Notes under the pieces: generated by a model
What the model was told of the DNA's origin: nothing
Databases searched by the model: none
The model's input: only the letters and a program-made list of their open reading frames with translations
Position numbers and translations under genes: made by a program
Shown here: positions 33,732-42,918 of the stretch, piece by piece
Position numbering within the stretch: position 1 is the first letter of the stretch
Layout: the number at the start of each line of letters is the position of its first letter
NCBI RefSeq assembly: GCF_041906005.1
Contig: NZ_JAYRJY010000001.1
Span: 1,798,001 to 1,862,000 of the forward strand
Length of the DNA: 64,000 nucleotides
Source: Ferrovibrio sp041906005
GTDB taxonomy: Bacteria; Pseudomonadota; Alphaproteobacteria; Ferrovibrionales; Ferrovibrionaceae
Reading direction: 5' to 3'

Positions 33732-34496
33732 ATGACGCGCCGCAGACAGGTCTATGAGGGCAAGGCAAAGGTCCTGTTTGAGGGGCCGGAGCCGGGCACT
33801 CTGGTGCAGTATTTCAAGGACGACGCGACCGCGTTCAACAACAAGAAAAAAGGCACCATCACCGGCAAGGGGGTGCTGAATAACCGCATCTCCGAATACC
33901 TGATGACACGGCTGGGCGAGGTCGGCATCCCGACCCATTTCGTGCGCCGCCTGAACATGCGCGAGCAGCTGATCAAGGAAGTCGAGATCATCCCGCTCGA
34001 GGTGGTGGTGCGCAATGTCGCCGCCGGTTCGCTGGCGACCCGGCTGGGCGTCGCCGAGGGCACCAACCTGCCGCGCTCCATCGTCGAATTCTATTACAAG
34101 AACGACGAACTGGGCGATCCGCTGGTTTCGGAAGAACACATCACCTGCTTCGGCTGGGCCACGCCGCAGGAGATCGACGAGATCATGCATCTCGCGCTCC
34201 GTATCAACGACTTCCTGTCGGGCCTGTTCCTCGGCATCGGCATCCGCCTGGTCGACTTCAAGCTGGAATTCGGCCGCTGGTGGCAGAATGACGAGATGCG
34301 CATCATCCTGGCCGACGAGATCAGCCCGGATTCGGCGCGCCTGTGGGACCTGAAGACCAACGAGAAGATGGACAAGGACCGCTTCCGCCGCGATCTCGGC
34401 AATGTCGCCGAGGCCTACCAGGAAGTGGCGCGGCGCCTGGGCATCCTGCCCGAAGGCGGCCCGCGCGACATCAAGGGTCCGGACACCATGCAGTAA
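33732..34496 (+). CDS. purC: SAICAR synthetase
   Basis: PurC (254 aa) adds aspartate to CAIR in purine synthesis. The ATP-binding start RRRQVYEGKAKVLFEG and DDATAFNNKKKGTITGKGVLNN are typical, as are VVVRNVAAGSLATRLGV and LVDFKLEFGRW. ATG 33732 is the start; upstream sequence in frame is not similar to the family. It leads the purC-purS-purQ-purL order found in many alphaproteobacteria. A terminator-like hairpin separates it from purS. Confidence 0.97.
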   Translation: MTRRRQVYEGKAKVLFEGPEPGTLVQYFKDDATAFNNKKKGTITGKGVLNNRISEYLMTRLGEVGIPTHFVRRLNMREQLIKEVEIIPLEVVVRNVAAGSLATRLGVAEGTNLPRSIVEFYYKNDELGDPLVSEEHITCFGWATPQEIDEIMHLALRINDFLSGLFLGIGIRLVDFKLEFGRWWQNDEMRIILADEISPDSARLWDLKTNEKMDKDRFRRDLGNVAEAYQEVARRLGILPEGGPRDIKGPDTMQ

Positions 34497-34526
34497 GAGG
34501 CGCGATACAGGCGCCGTGAGAATACC

Positions 34527-34560
34527 GCGGCGGCCCTGCTAGAGGCCGCCGCAGCTTTTT
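34527..34560 (+). terminator. Terminator-like hairpin between purC and purS
   Basis: A perfect 9-bp stem GCGGCGGCC / GGCCGCCGC with an 8-nt loop is followed by AGCTTTTT. This looks like an intrinsic terminator inside the purine operon, 30 bp after the purC stop and 34 bp before purS. It may reduce or regulate read-through to purS-purQ-purL. Confidence 0.65.
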
Positions 34561-34593
34561 GAGCCGCAGTTTTTGAGAAGGACACAGAATTCC

Positions 34594-34848
34594 ATGAAAG
34601 CCCGCGTCCATGTCAGCCTGAAGAACGGCGTGCTCGATCCCCAGGGCAAGGCGATCGGCCAGGCCCTGCATTCGCTCGGGTTCAGCGATGTCGCCGAGGT
34701 GCGCCAGGGCAAGCTGATCGAGCTGGAGCTTTCCGGCGCGCTGGCTGCCAAGCCGAAGGCCGAGATCGAAGCCGCGGTGAAGGACATGGCGCAGAAGCTG
34801 CTGGCCAACACGGTGATCGAGAATTACTCGGTCGAACTGCTGGGCTGA
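34594..34848 (+). CDS. purS: FGAM synthase subunit PurS
   Basis: PurS (84 aa) is the small structural subunit that links PurQ and PurL in the three-part FGAM synthase. The sequence KARVHVSLKNGVLDPQGKAI and HSLGFSDVAEVRQGK are family marks. ATG 34594 follows GAAGGACA; the earlier in-frame start at 34573 is unlikely. It is 6 nt from purQ. Confidence 0.96.
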   Translation: MKARVHVSLKNGVLDPQGKAIGQALHSLGFSDVAEVRQGKLIELELSGALAAKPKAEIEAAVKDMAQKLLANTVIENYSVELLG

Positions 34849-34854
34849 CGCCAG

Positions 34855-35546
34855 ATGAAAGCTGCCCTCATCACCTTCCCCGGTTCCAACCGCGAGCGCG
34901 ACATGCGTCTGGCGCTGACCAAGGTCAACAATGGCAAGCCGCCGATTGACGTATGGCATGGTGACAGTGCGCTGCCCGAAGGCCTCGACCTGATCGTGCT
35001 GCCCGGCGGTTTCTCCTATGGTGATTACCTGCGCTGCGGCGCCATGGCGGCGCATTCGCCGATCATGCGCGAGGTGAAGAAGCGTGCCGAGAGTGGCGTG
35101 CGCGTGCTGGCAGTCTGCAACGGCTTCCAGATCGCCTGCGAAGCGGGCCTGCTGCCCGGCACGCTGATGACCAATGCCAGCCTGAAATTCATCTGCAGGG
35201 AAGTGAACCTGCGGGTCGAGACCACGGCCAGCGAGTTCACGAAGAAATATCGCAAGGGCCAGACCATCCGTGTGCCAGTGGCCCATCACGACGGCAACTA
35301 CACCGCCGGTGCCGACATGGTGAAGCGGCTGGAAGACAACGACCAGATCGCCTTCCGCTATGCCGATCCGCTCGGCACCGTGTCGCCCGAAACCAATCTC
35401 AACGGTTCGGTCGGCAACATCGCCGGCATCTACAACGCCAAGAAGACCGTGCTGGGCCTGATGCCGCATCCGGAAGACGCCACCGATCCTGTCTGCGGTG
35501 GCATGGATGGGTATGGTCTGTTTGAGAGCATCGCGGAGAGCCTGTC

Positions 35547-35550
<4 letters not shown>
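34855..35550 (+). CDS. purQ: FGAM synthase subunit PurQ (glutaminase)
   Basis: PurQ (231 aa) supplies ammonia from glutamine to PurL. Class I amidotransferase motifs are LPGGFSYGDYLRCGAM, the nucleophile in LAVCNGFQIACE, and the His-Glu pair in LMPHPEDATDP. It overlaps the purL start by GTGA (35547-35550). Confidence 0.97.
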
Positions 35551-37745
<2,195 letters not shown>

Positions 37746-37774
37746 GATTTTCAAGGACCAGGGGAATCCCGACG

Positions 37775-38005
37775 ATGGCGATGGATGCCAGCGAGATCGA
37801 GAAGATGATCAAGGAAGCGCTGCCCGACGCCCAGGTGCGTATCGACGACCTGCGCGGCGACGGCGACCATTACGCCGCCACGGTGATTTCGGCCGCTTTC
37901 GCCGGCAAGAGCCGGGTGCAGCAGCACCAGATGGTCTACGCCGCGCTGAAGGGCCGCATGGGTGGTCAATTGCATGCGCTGGCCCTCACCACGCAAACGC
38001 CTTAA
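37775..38005 (+). CDS. BolA family protein
   Basis: A 76-aa BolA-fold protein. The pattern IEKMIKEALPDAQVRIDDL, HYAATVISAAFAGKSRVQQHQMVYAAL and the final GGQLHALALTT is that of the BolA2/BolA3-like group, which pairs with monothiol glutaredoxins to carry iron-sulfur clusters. The His in QQHQMVY is the cluster ligand candidate. It lies directly before grxD, matching that partnership. ATG 37775 is used; ATG 37781 is also possible. Confidence 0.93.
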   Translation: MAMDASEIEKMIKEALPDAQVRIDDLRGDGDHYAATVISAAFAGKSRVQQHQMVYAALKGRMGGQLHALALTTQTP

Positions 38006-38029
38006 CACGAGCTGCAGGGGACATTCGCC

Positions 38030-38371
38030 ATGAGCGAGAAAGAACAGACATTCGAACGCATCCGCGAGGAACTGGCCGGCAACGATGTCGTGCTGTTCAT
38101 GAAGGGCACGCCGGTCTTTCCGCAATGCGGATTCTCGGCGACCGTCGTACAGGTGCTCTCGCGGCTTGGCCTGAAATTCAAGGGCGTCGACATCCTGGCC
38201 GATCCGGCGATCCGCACCCACCTGAAGGAATTCTCCGACTGGCCGACCTTCCCGCAGCTTTACGTGAAGGGCGAGTTCGTCGGTGGCTGCGACATCGTGC
38301 GCGAGATGTACCAGAATGGCGAGCTGCAGGATTTCCTGAAGCAGAAGGGTGTCGCCTATCAGGAGGCGTAA
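38030..38371 (+). CDS. grxD: Monothiol glutaredoxin, Grx4 type
   Basis: A 113-aa monothiol glutaredoxin that binds and passes on 2Fe-2S clusters together with BolA. The CGFS active site is in VFPQCGFSATVVQ (Cys about residue 30). The glutathione-binding loops WPTFPQLYVKGEFVGGCDI are intact. It is the last gene of the purine-bolA operon and is followed by a strong terminator. Confidence 0.96.
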   Translation: MSEKEQTFERIREELAGNDVVLFMKGTPVFPQCGFSATVVQVLSRLGLKFKGVDILADPAIRTHLKEFSDWPTFPQLYVKGEFVGGCDIVREMYQNGELQDFLKQKGVAYQEA

Positions 38372-38402
38372 GGGCCGCCTTCGCCCGTCCTATGGCAATC
38401 AC

Positions 38403-38440
38403 GGGCGCGGACAGTTATGCTGTCCGCGCCCTTTTCTTTT
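38403..38440 (+). terminator. Intrinsic terminator after grxD
   Basis: A perfect 12-bp stem (GGGCGCGGACAG / CTGTCCGCGCCC) with loop TTATG is followed by TTTTCTTTT. It is the strongest terminator in the window and ends 12 bp before the next start codon. Confidence 0.9.
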
Positions 38441-38452
38441 GCTGAGCGTGCC

Positions 38453-38863
38453 ATGCCCAATACCGATGCCGAAGCCCTGATCCAGGCCTATTACGAGGCC
38501 TTCAACGCCAAGGATGTCGAGGGTTTCCTGGGTCTGCTTACCGACGATGTGGTGCATGACGTGAACCAGGGTGGCCGCGAAGTAGGCAAGGCCGCTTTCC
38601 GCGCGTTTCTCGAGCGCATGAACCGCTGCTACGAGGAAAAAATCGTCGATCTCTTCGTCATGACGAATGCGGATGGCACGCGTGCCGCCGCCGAGTTCAC
38701 CGTACTGGGCGTGTATCTGGAAAGCGATGAGGGCCTGCCGCCTGCGGAAGGCCAGCGTTACAGCCTGCCGGCTGGTGCCTTCTTCGAGATCCGCGACGGC
38801 AAGGTGGCGCGCATTTCCAACACCTACAATCTCAATGACTGGATCCGGCAGGTCGGCGGATGA
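38453..38863 (+). CDS. NTF2/SnoaL-like protein
   Basis: A 136-aa protein of the nuclear transport factor 2 fold. It begins ALIQAYYEAFNAKDVEGFLGLLTDDVVHDVNQGG, the usual SnoaL/ketosteroid-isomerase pattern (residues about 7-40), and ends with FFEIRDGKVARISNTYNL. ATG 38453 follows the grxD terminator closely, so its promoter must overlap or sit inside that hairpin region, or it relies on read-through. It overlaps the next GNAT gene by ATGA. The enzymatic role is unknown. Confidence 0.87.
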   Translation: MPNTDAEALIQAYYEAFNAKDVEGFLGLLTDDVVHDVNQGGREVGKAAFRAFLERMNRCYEEKIVDLFVMTNADGTRAAAEFTVLGVYLESDEGLPPAEGQRYSLPAGAFFEIRDGKVARISNTYNLNDWIRQVGG

Positions 38864-39480
38864 GCAGCGCCGGCGGCGCCATCCGTGTTGTCCGTTTCAC
38901 GGGCGAGCAGATGCGCGCCCGGCTGGATGATCTGGCGCGGCTGCGCATCGAGGTGTTCCGCGCCTGGCCTTATCTGTACGAAGGCTCGCTGGATTACGAG
39001 CGCGGCTATATCACGCGGTATGCCCGGGCGCGAACCGGCACCATTGTCGTGGCACTGGATGGCGCCGGAAACGAAGCCCGCGTGGTCGGCGCCTCCACCG
39101 CCCTGGCATTGGACGAGGAAGCCGATTACGTGCGCGCGCCGTTTGTGCAGGCGGGCATGGATACGGCGCAGATCTTCTATTTCGGCGAATCCGTGCTGCT
39201 GCCGCAATATCGCGGTCATGGCATCGGCGTGAAATTCTTCGCGGAACGCGAAGCGGCAGCGCGCGGCTTCGGCTATCCGCTCTGTTGCTTCTGCGCCGTG
39301 CAGCGGCCCGAGAATCATCCGATGAAGCCGGCCGATTACGTGCCGCTGGACGCCTTCTGGGACAAGCGCGGCTATGTCAAACGGCCCGATCTGGTCGCCA
39401 GTTTTTCCTGGCGCGATATCGGCGATGTGGCCGAGACATCCAAGCCGATGGTCTACTGGATGAAGGACCTGCGGGCATGA
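38860..39480 (+). CDS. GNAT family acetyltransferase
   Basis: A 206-aa GNAT-fold protein. LARLRIEVFRAWPYLYEGSLDYERGYITRYA (residues about 26-56) is typical of a group found beside nitrilase-like hydrolases. The acetyl-CoA motif is ESVLLPQYRGHGIGVKFFAEREAAA. The ATG overlaps the SnoaL stop (38860-38863). The pairing with a carbon-nitrogen hydrolase 10 nt downstream suggests a joint pathway of acyl transfer and amide hydrolysis; this is inference. Confidence 0.87.
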   Translation: MSSAGGAIRVVRFTGEQMRARLDDLARLRIEVFRAWPYLYEGSLDYERGYITRYARARTGTIVVALDGAGNEARVVGASTALALDEEADYVRAPFVQAGMDTAQIFYFGESVLLPQYRGHGIGVKFFAEREAAARGFGYPLCCFCAVQRPENHPMKPADYVPLDAFWDKRGYVKRPDLVASFSWRDIGDVAETSKPMVYWMKDLRA

Positions 39481-39490
39481 GAATAGCCAG

Positions 39491-40381
39491 ATGAAGATTG
39501 CCTGCGCGCAATATCCCATCGGACAATTCGCCGCGCTGGAAGACTGGCAGGCCAATGCTGCAGCATGGCTAGGACAAGCCACTGAAGCCGGGGCGCAGCT
39601 GCTGCTGTTTCCTGAATATGGGGGCATGGAACTGGCATCCCTGCTGCCCCAGGCTACGCAGCGCGACCTCATCGGTCAGATCGCGGCGATGCAGCATTAT
39701 CACGATGCCTTCGTTGAGACCTATGCTTCGCTGGCGCGGCAATATGGCGTGTTCGTCGTCGCACCCAGCCTGCCGGTCAAGCAGGGCGATGGCTTCATCA
39801 ACCGGGCCTATGTCTTCAGCCCCCATGGTGCGATGGGTTTCCAGGACAAACGACAGATGACGCGCTTCGAGCGCGAGGAATGGATCATCCAGGGCGGCGC
39901 CGGGCTGAAAATATTCGAGGCAAAGATTGGCGGCGAGACAATCCGTTTTGGCATCAACATCTGCTACGATATTGAATTCCCGCTGATCGCCCATGCCCAG
40001 GCCGTCGCCGGTGCCGACCTGGTTCTGGCGCCCAGCTGCACGGATACGCTGGCGGGTGCCAACCGCGTGCTGGTCGGTGCCCGTGCCCGTGCGCTGGAAA
40101 ACCAGATCTATGTTGCCGTCGCGCCCACGGTGGGCAATGCCGCGTGGTCGCCTGCAGTGGATGTGAATGTCGGCTGGGCCGGCGTGTTCGCCACGCCGGA
40201 TCGCGGCCTGCCCGATGATGGCGTGATCGTGCAGGGCGAACTCAATCGCCCCGGCTGGATTTACGCCGATCTTGATTTCGGTCTGCTGCGCCGCGCGCGC
40301 GACAATGCGCAGGTCTTCATCCGCCGCGACTGGGACGGCCAGATGCAGCCGTCCCTTGCCGTTGCGGTGGAAACGCTCTGA
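39491..40381 (+). CDS. Carbon-nitrogen hydrolase (nitrilase superfamily)
   Basis: A 296-aa nitrilase-fold amidase. The catalytic triad is visible: Glu in LLLFPEYGGMEL (about residue 42), Lys in FQDKRQMTRFE, and Cys in GINICYDIEFP (about residue 159). Members hydrolyse amides, carbamoyl compounds or nitriles. It is the last gene of the SnoaL-GNAT-hydrolase operon and ends 3 nt before the convergent flavodoxin gene. Confidence 0.92.
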   Translation: MKIACAQYPIGQFAALEDWQANAAAWLGQATEAGAQLLLFPEYGGMELASLLPQATQRDLIGQIAAMQHYHDAFVETYASLARQYGVFVVAPSLPVKQGDGFINRAYVFSPHGAMGFQDKRQMTRFEREEWIIQGGAGLKIFEAKIGGETIRFGINICYDIEFPLIAHAQAVAGADLVLAPSCTDTLAGANRVLVGARARALENQIYVAVAPTVGNAAWSPAVDVNVGWAGVFATPDRGLPDDGVIVQGELNRPGWIYADLDFGLLRRARDNAQVFIRRDWDGQMQPSLAVAVETL

Positions 40382-40384
40382 GGC

Positions 40385-40966
40385 TTACGCATCCACCAGC
40401 TCGCGCGCCGGCTTGTAGGCTTTCGCCGTTTCGGCCACGCGCTGGCCCAGATATTTAGCCGTTTCCAGGTCGCTGGCGATCGGACCATGTTCGGGGCCCT
40501 GGTCGGCATTCGACTGCGCCATGGCGCCGAGGAAGCTGCCCAGGCGGTTGAGGTCGTTCACGCTGCCCTTGGAATTGTTGTTGCCCGGCATCAGGCCGAG
40601 GCTCACCCAGATCATGCCGTGCTGGGCAGCGAAGACCGAGATCTGCATCAGCGTGTTCAGCTTGTCGCCCGACTGCGAAGCCGAGTTGGTGAAGCCGGCG
40701 GCCAGCTTGCCGTTCCACTGGCCCCAGACTTTCGAGGTGCTGTCCATCCAGGTTTTGAACGGGCCCGAGACGCTGCCCATATAGGTTGGCGAGCCGAACA
40801 CGATGGCATCAGCGGCATTCAGCTCGGCGATGCGGGCCTCAGCCTCGGCTACGGGGATCAGCACGGGCTTGGCGCCGGCGACACGGGCGATGCCATCGGC
40901 GACGGCTTCGGCCTGTCGTTGGGTGTGGCCGTAGCCGGAATGATAGACAATGGCGACCTTGGTCAT
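40385..40966 (-). CDS. WrbA-like flavodoxin family NAD(P)H:quinone oxidoreductase
   Basis: A 193-aa flavodoxin-fold protein. The FMN loop is YHSGYGHTQRQAEAV (residues about 8-22), followed by VFGSPTYMGSVSGPFKTWMDS and the second FMN region FTNSASQSGDKLNTL. It resembles WrbA but is shorter in its insert, and it could be a quinone or nitro-reductase. The gene is divergent from an HxlR regulator with palindromes between, the typical set-up for quinone or electrophile-induced expression. Confidence 0.88.
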   Translation of the reverse strand: MTKVAIVYHSGYGHTQRQAEAVADGIARVAGAKPVLIPVAEAEARIAELNAADAIVFGSPTYMGSVSGPFKTWMDSTSKVWGQWNGKLAAGFTNSASQSGDKLNTLMQISVFAAQHGMIWVSLGLMPGNNNSKGSVNDLNRLGSFLGAMAQSNADQGPEHGPIASDLETAKYLGQRVAETAKAYKPARELVDA

Positions 40967-40999
40967 TGGATAAACCCCTGTTCTATATGGAAAATAAAG

Positions 41000-41032
41000 A
41001 TTACCTAAAACAATCTAGTTACTTTAGGTAAT
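41000..41032. promoter_or_regulatory. HxlR operator-like inverted repeat 1
   Basis: A perfect 10-bp inverted repeat ATTACCTAAA / TTTAGGTAAT with a 13-nt spacer lies 34 bp upstream of the flavodoxin start. HxlR dimers (YodB, QorR) bind widely spaced inverted repeats of this kind. Confidence 0.6.
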
Positions 41033-41067
41033 TGCAAATATGCAGCCTTGATTTCTTTAGTAAAGTA

Positions 41068-41084
41068 GGTACTTAAAAGTAACC
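41068..41084. promoter_or_regulatory. HxlR operator-like inverted repeat 2
   Basis: GGTACTTAAAAGTAACC is a near-perfect palindrome whose arms share GTTACTT/AAGTAAC with the sequence inside repeat 1 (GTTACTTTAGG). It lies on the regulator side of the divergent region. Confidence 0.5.
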
Positions 41085-41169
41085 TTTGTTCTCTCGCCAG
41101 AGTGTAGCCGCCGTCACGTCCCCGCCGTGCCTGTGGGGTCTGCTGCGGTTCCCCGCAAGGATTATGCTG

Positions 41170-41592
41170 ATGTCCGCCATGCCCGATTCAGTCGCCCCCC
41201 TGCCCGCCAAATCGACGACAGCCAAGTCTGCCGCCGCGCTGCCGGATACAAAATTCGCCTGTCCGGTCGATGCCGTGCTGCGACTTTTGATGGGGCCATG
41301 GACCACCTACATCCTCTATGTGCTGCGCAACCAGGGGCCACGCCGCTTCGGCGAGCTGAAGCGCGAGATCAACGGCATCTCGGCCAAGGTGCTGACCGAG
41401 CGGCTGCGTATGTTGGAGGAGGCGCGGCTGGTGCATCGTGATTATCGCGCCACCATTCCGCCCCAGGTGACGTACTCGCTGGCACCGCGCGGCGAGGAGC
41501 TCAATCCGATGCTCGACATGCTGCACGATGTTGCGCTGCGCTGGCGCCGGGAAGACACACCGCAATCTGCACCGCACCAGGCGGCGGAATAA
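41170..41592 (+). CDS. HxlR family transcriptional regulator
   Basis: A 140-aa winged-helix regulator. After a flexible Ala/Thr-rich start, the HxlR core is FACPVDAVLRLLMGPWTTYILYVLR (residues about 30-54, with the conserved Cys), then RRFGELKREINGISAKVLTERLRMLEE and the wing. The Cys in FACPVD could sense quinones or diamide as in YodB. ATG 41170 is preferred since AAGGA ends 8 bp before it; ATG 41164 is too close to it. It is divergent from the flavodoxin gene. Confidence 0.9.
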   Translation: MSAMPDSVAPLPAKSTTAKSAAALPDTKFACPVDAVLRLLMGPWTTYILYVLRNQGPRRFGELKREINGISAKVLTERLRMLEEARLVHRDYRATIPPQVTYSLAPRGEELNPMLDMLHDVALRWRREDTPQSAPHQAAE

Positions 41593-41637
41593 CAGACCGC
41601 AGGTAATCCGTCCGGTCTTGCGACACATCGATGCGCA

Positions 41638-41668
41638 ACAAAAAAGGCCGCTCTGACGAGCGGCCTTT
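41638..41668 (-). terminator. Intrinsic terminator of rpsD
   Basis: On the minus strand a perfect 11-bp stem AAAGGCCGCTC / GAGCGGCCTTT with a 4-nt loop is followed by a run of six T. It ends rpsD transcription and probably also acts on the convergent hxlR transcript. Confidence 0.85.
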
Positions 41669-41694
41669 GGTGTTCGGTATGAACCGTCGGATGA

Positions 41695-42309
41695 TTAGCG
41701 CGAGTAATACTCGACGACCATGTTCGGTTCCATCTTGACCGGATAGGGCACATCGGCCAGCAGCGGCACACGGGTAAAGGTGGCCTTCAGCTTGCCCTGG
41801 TCCATGTCGATATAGTCGGGCACTTCACGCTCGCTCGACTTCACGGCTTCCAGCACGAAGGGATAATCCTTCGCGGCACCACGCACCTCGATCACGTCGC
41901 CGACCTTCACCTGATAGCTGGGGATGGTGACGCGCTTGCCGTTGACCGAGATATGGCCGTGGTTGATGAACTGACGGGCGGCGAACACGGTCGCCACTAC
42001 TTTCATGCGGTAGACCACCGCATCCAGACGGCGCTCGAGCAGGCCGATCAGGTTCTCCGAGGTGTCGCCACGGCGACGGTTCGCTTCCGCATAGGCGCGG
42101 CGGAACTGCTTCTCGGTGATGTTGCCGTAATAGCCCTTCAGGCGCTGCTTGGCCATGAGCTGCACGCCGTAATCCGACGGCTTCTTGCGCTTCTGGCCAT
42201 GCTGGCCGGGGCCGTATTCGCGCTTGTTCAGCGGGCTCTTGGCGCGGCCCCAGAGGTTTTCGCCGAGGCGGCGGTTAATCTTGTACTTGGATTCCTGACG
42301 CTTGGTCAT
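41695..42309 (-). CDS. rpsD: 30S ribosomal protein S4
   Basis: S4 (204 aa) binds 16S rRNA early in 30S assembly and takes part in translational accuracy. The start TKRQESKYKINRRLGENLWG and YGPGQHGQKRKKPSDYG are typical of the alphaproteobacterial type, and the S4 RNA-binding domain is RLDAVVYRMKVVATVFAARQF (residues about 94-114). It is transcribed alone, away from the alpha operon, as usual in alphaproteobacteria. Confidence 0.98.
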   Translation of the reverse strand: MTKRQESKYKINRRLGENLWGRAKSPLNKREYGPGQHGQKRKKPSDYGVQLMAKQRLKGYYGNITEKQFRRAYAEANRRRGDTSENLIGLLERRLDAVVYRMKVVATVFAARQFINHGHISVNGKRVTIPSYQVKVGDVIEVRGAAKDYPFVLEAVKSSEREVPDYIDMDQGKLKATFTRVPLLADVPYPVKMEPNMVVEYYSR

Positions 42310-42918
42310 TCTTCAGTCCTGAATTCGGCGCATGAGGGGAAGGCAGCCACGACGACCCGTTCATGCAAGGAATGCCGATCCCCCCGGTGAGGAGCCGGGG
42401 AGGGCGCGCGCATCATAGGGATGAACGGCCCCCCGTCAAGCTTGCTTTGTCCGGCACGGCCTGGCGTTTCCCGGCGTGTTCACGGTTTTCCGTCCAATAG
42501 ATGCGGGGATGGCCTGCCGATTTCTGCTTCATTACTGAAAAGAAGCAATCCCAAGGTCTCGAATACTATATTTCTACTTATAGTATAATTTGAAGGATAG
42601 CTAAGCCAGCTTGCGCCGGTCTGGGGCAACCTATACTACTTGAGTACTCGCTCCGGCCACGGAGCAGCGTTGGGGGCATAAGCTGGGGGCAAAAATCCAC
42701 GGCGTTCAGGCAAATACCGCCCGCCCGGCAAAGCGGCGGCGCGCGGTCTTGTGCGGCTTTCAAACAGGCCGCCGCGCCGGCTGTCGGCCGATGGCAAGTA
42801 ATTCCCAAGACGAAATCAGAAAAAACAGCCAGAAAAACAGGTGATGCCAATGTATAGCCGGACTATTACGCCCGCTGCCGACGGCCGGGCTGCACGGTTT
42901 TTCCCGCAGGTCTGACTC
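42310..42918. other. 609-bp gene-free region between rpsD and a chemoreceptor gene
   Basis: No convincing coding sequence or RNA gene is seen. The rpsD promoter should lie at 42310-42430; a GC hairpin CCCCGG / CCGGGG is found at about 42379-42401. An AT-rich patch at 42560-42600 carries a perfect 8-bp inverted repeat (ATACTATA at 42563-42570, TATAGTAT at 42579-42586). The part 42640-42918 is the leader of the chemoreceptor gene, with no recognisable flagellar-type promoter. The length is unusual for this compact genome. Confidence 0.5.
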
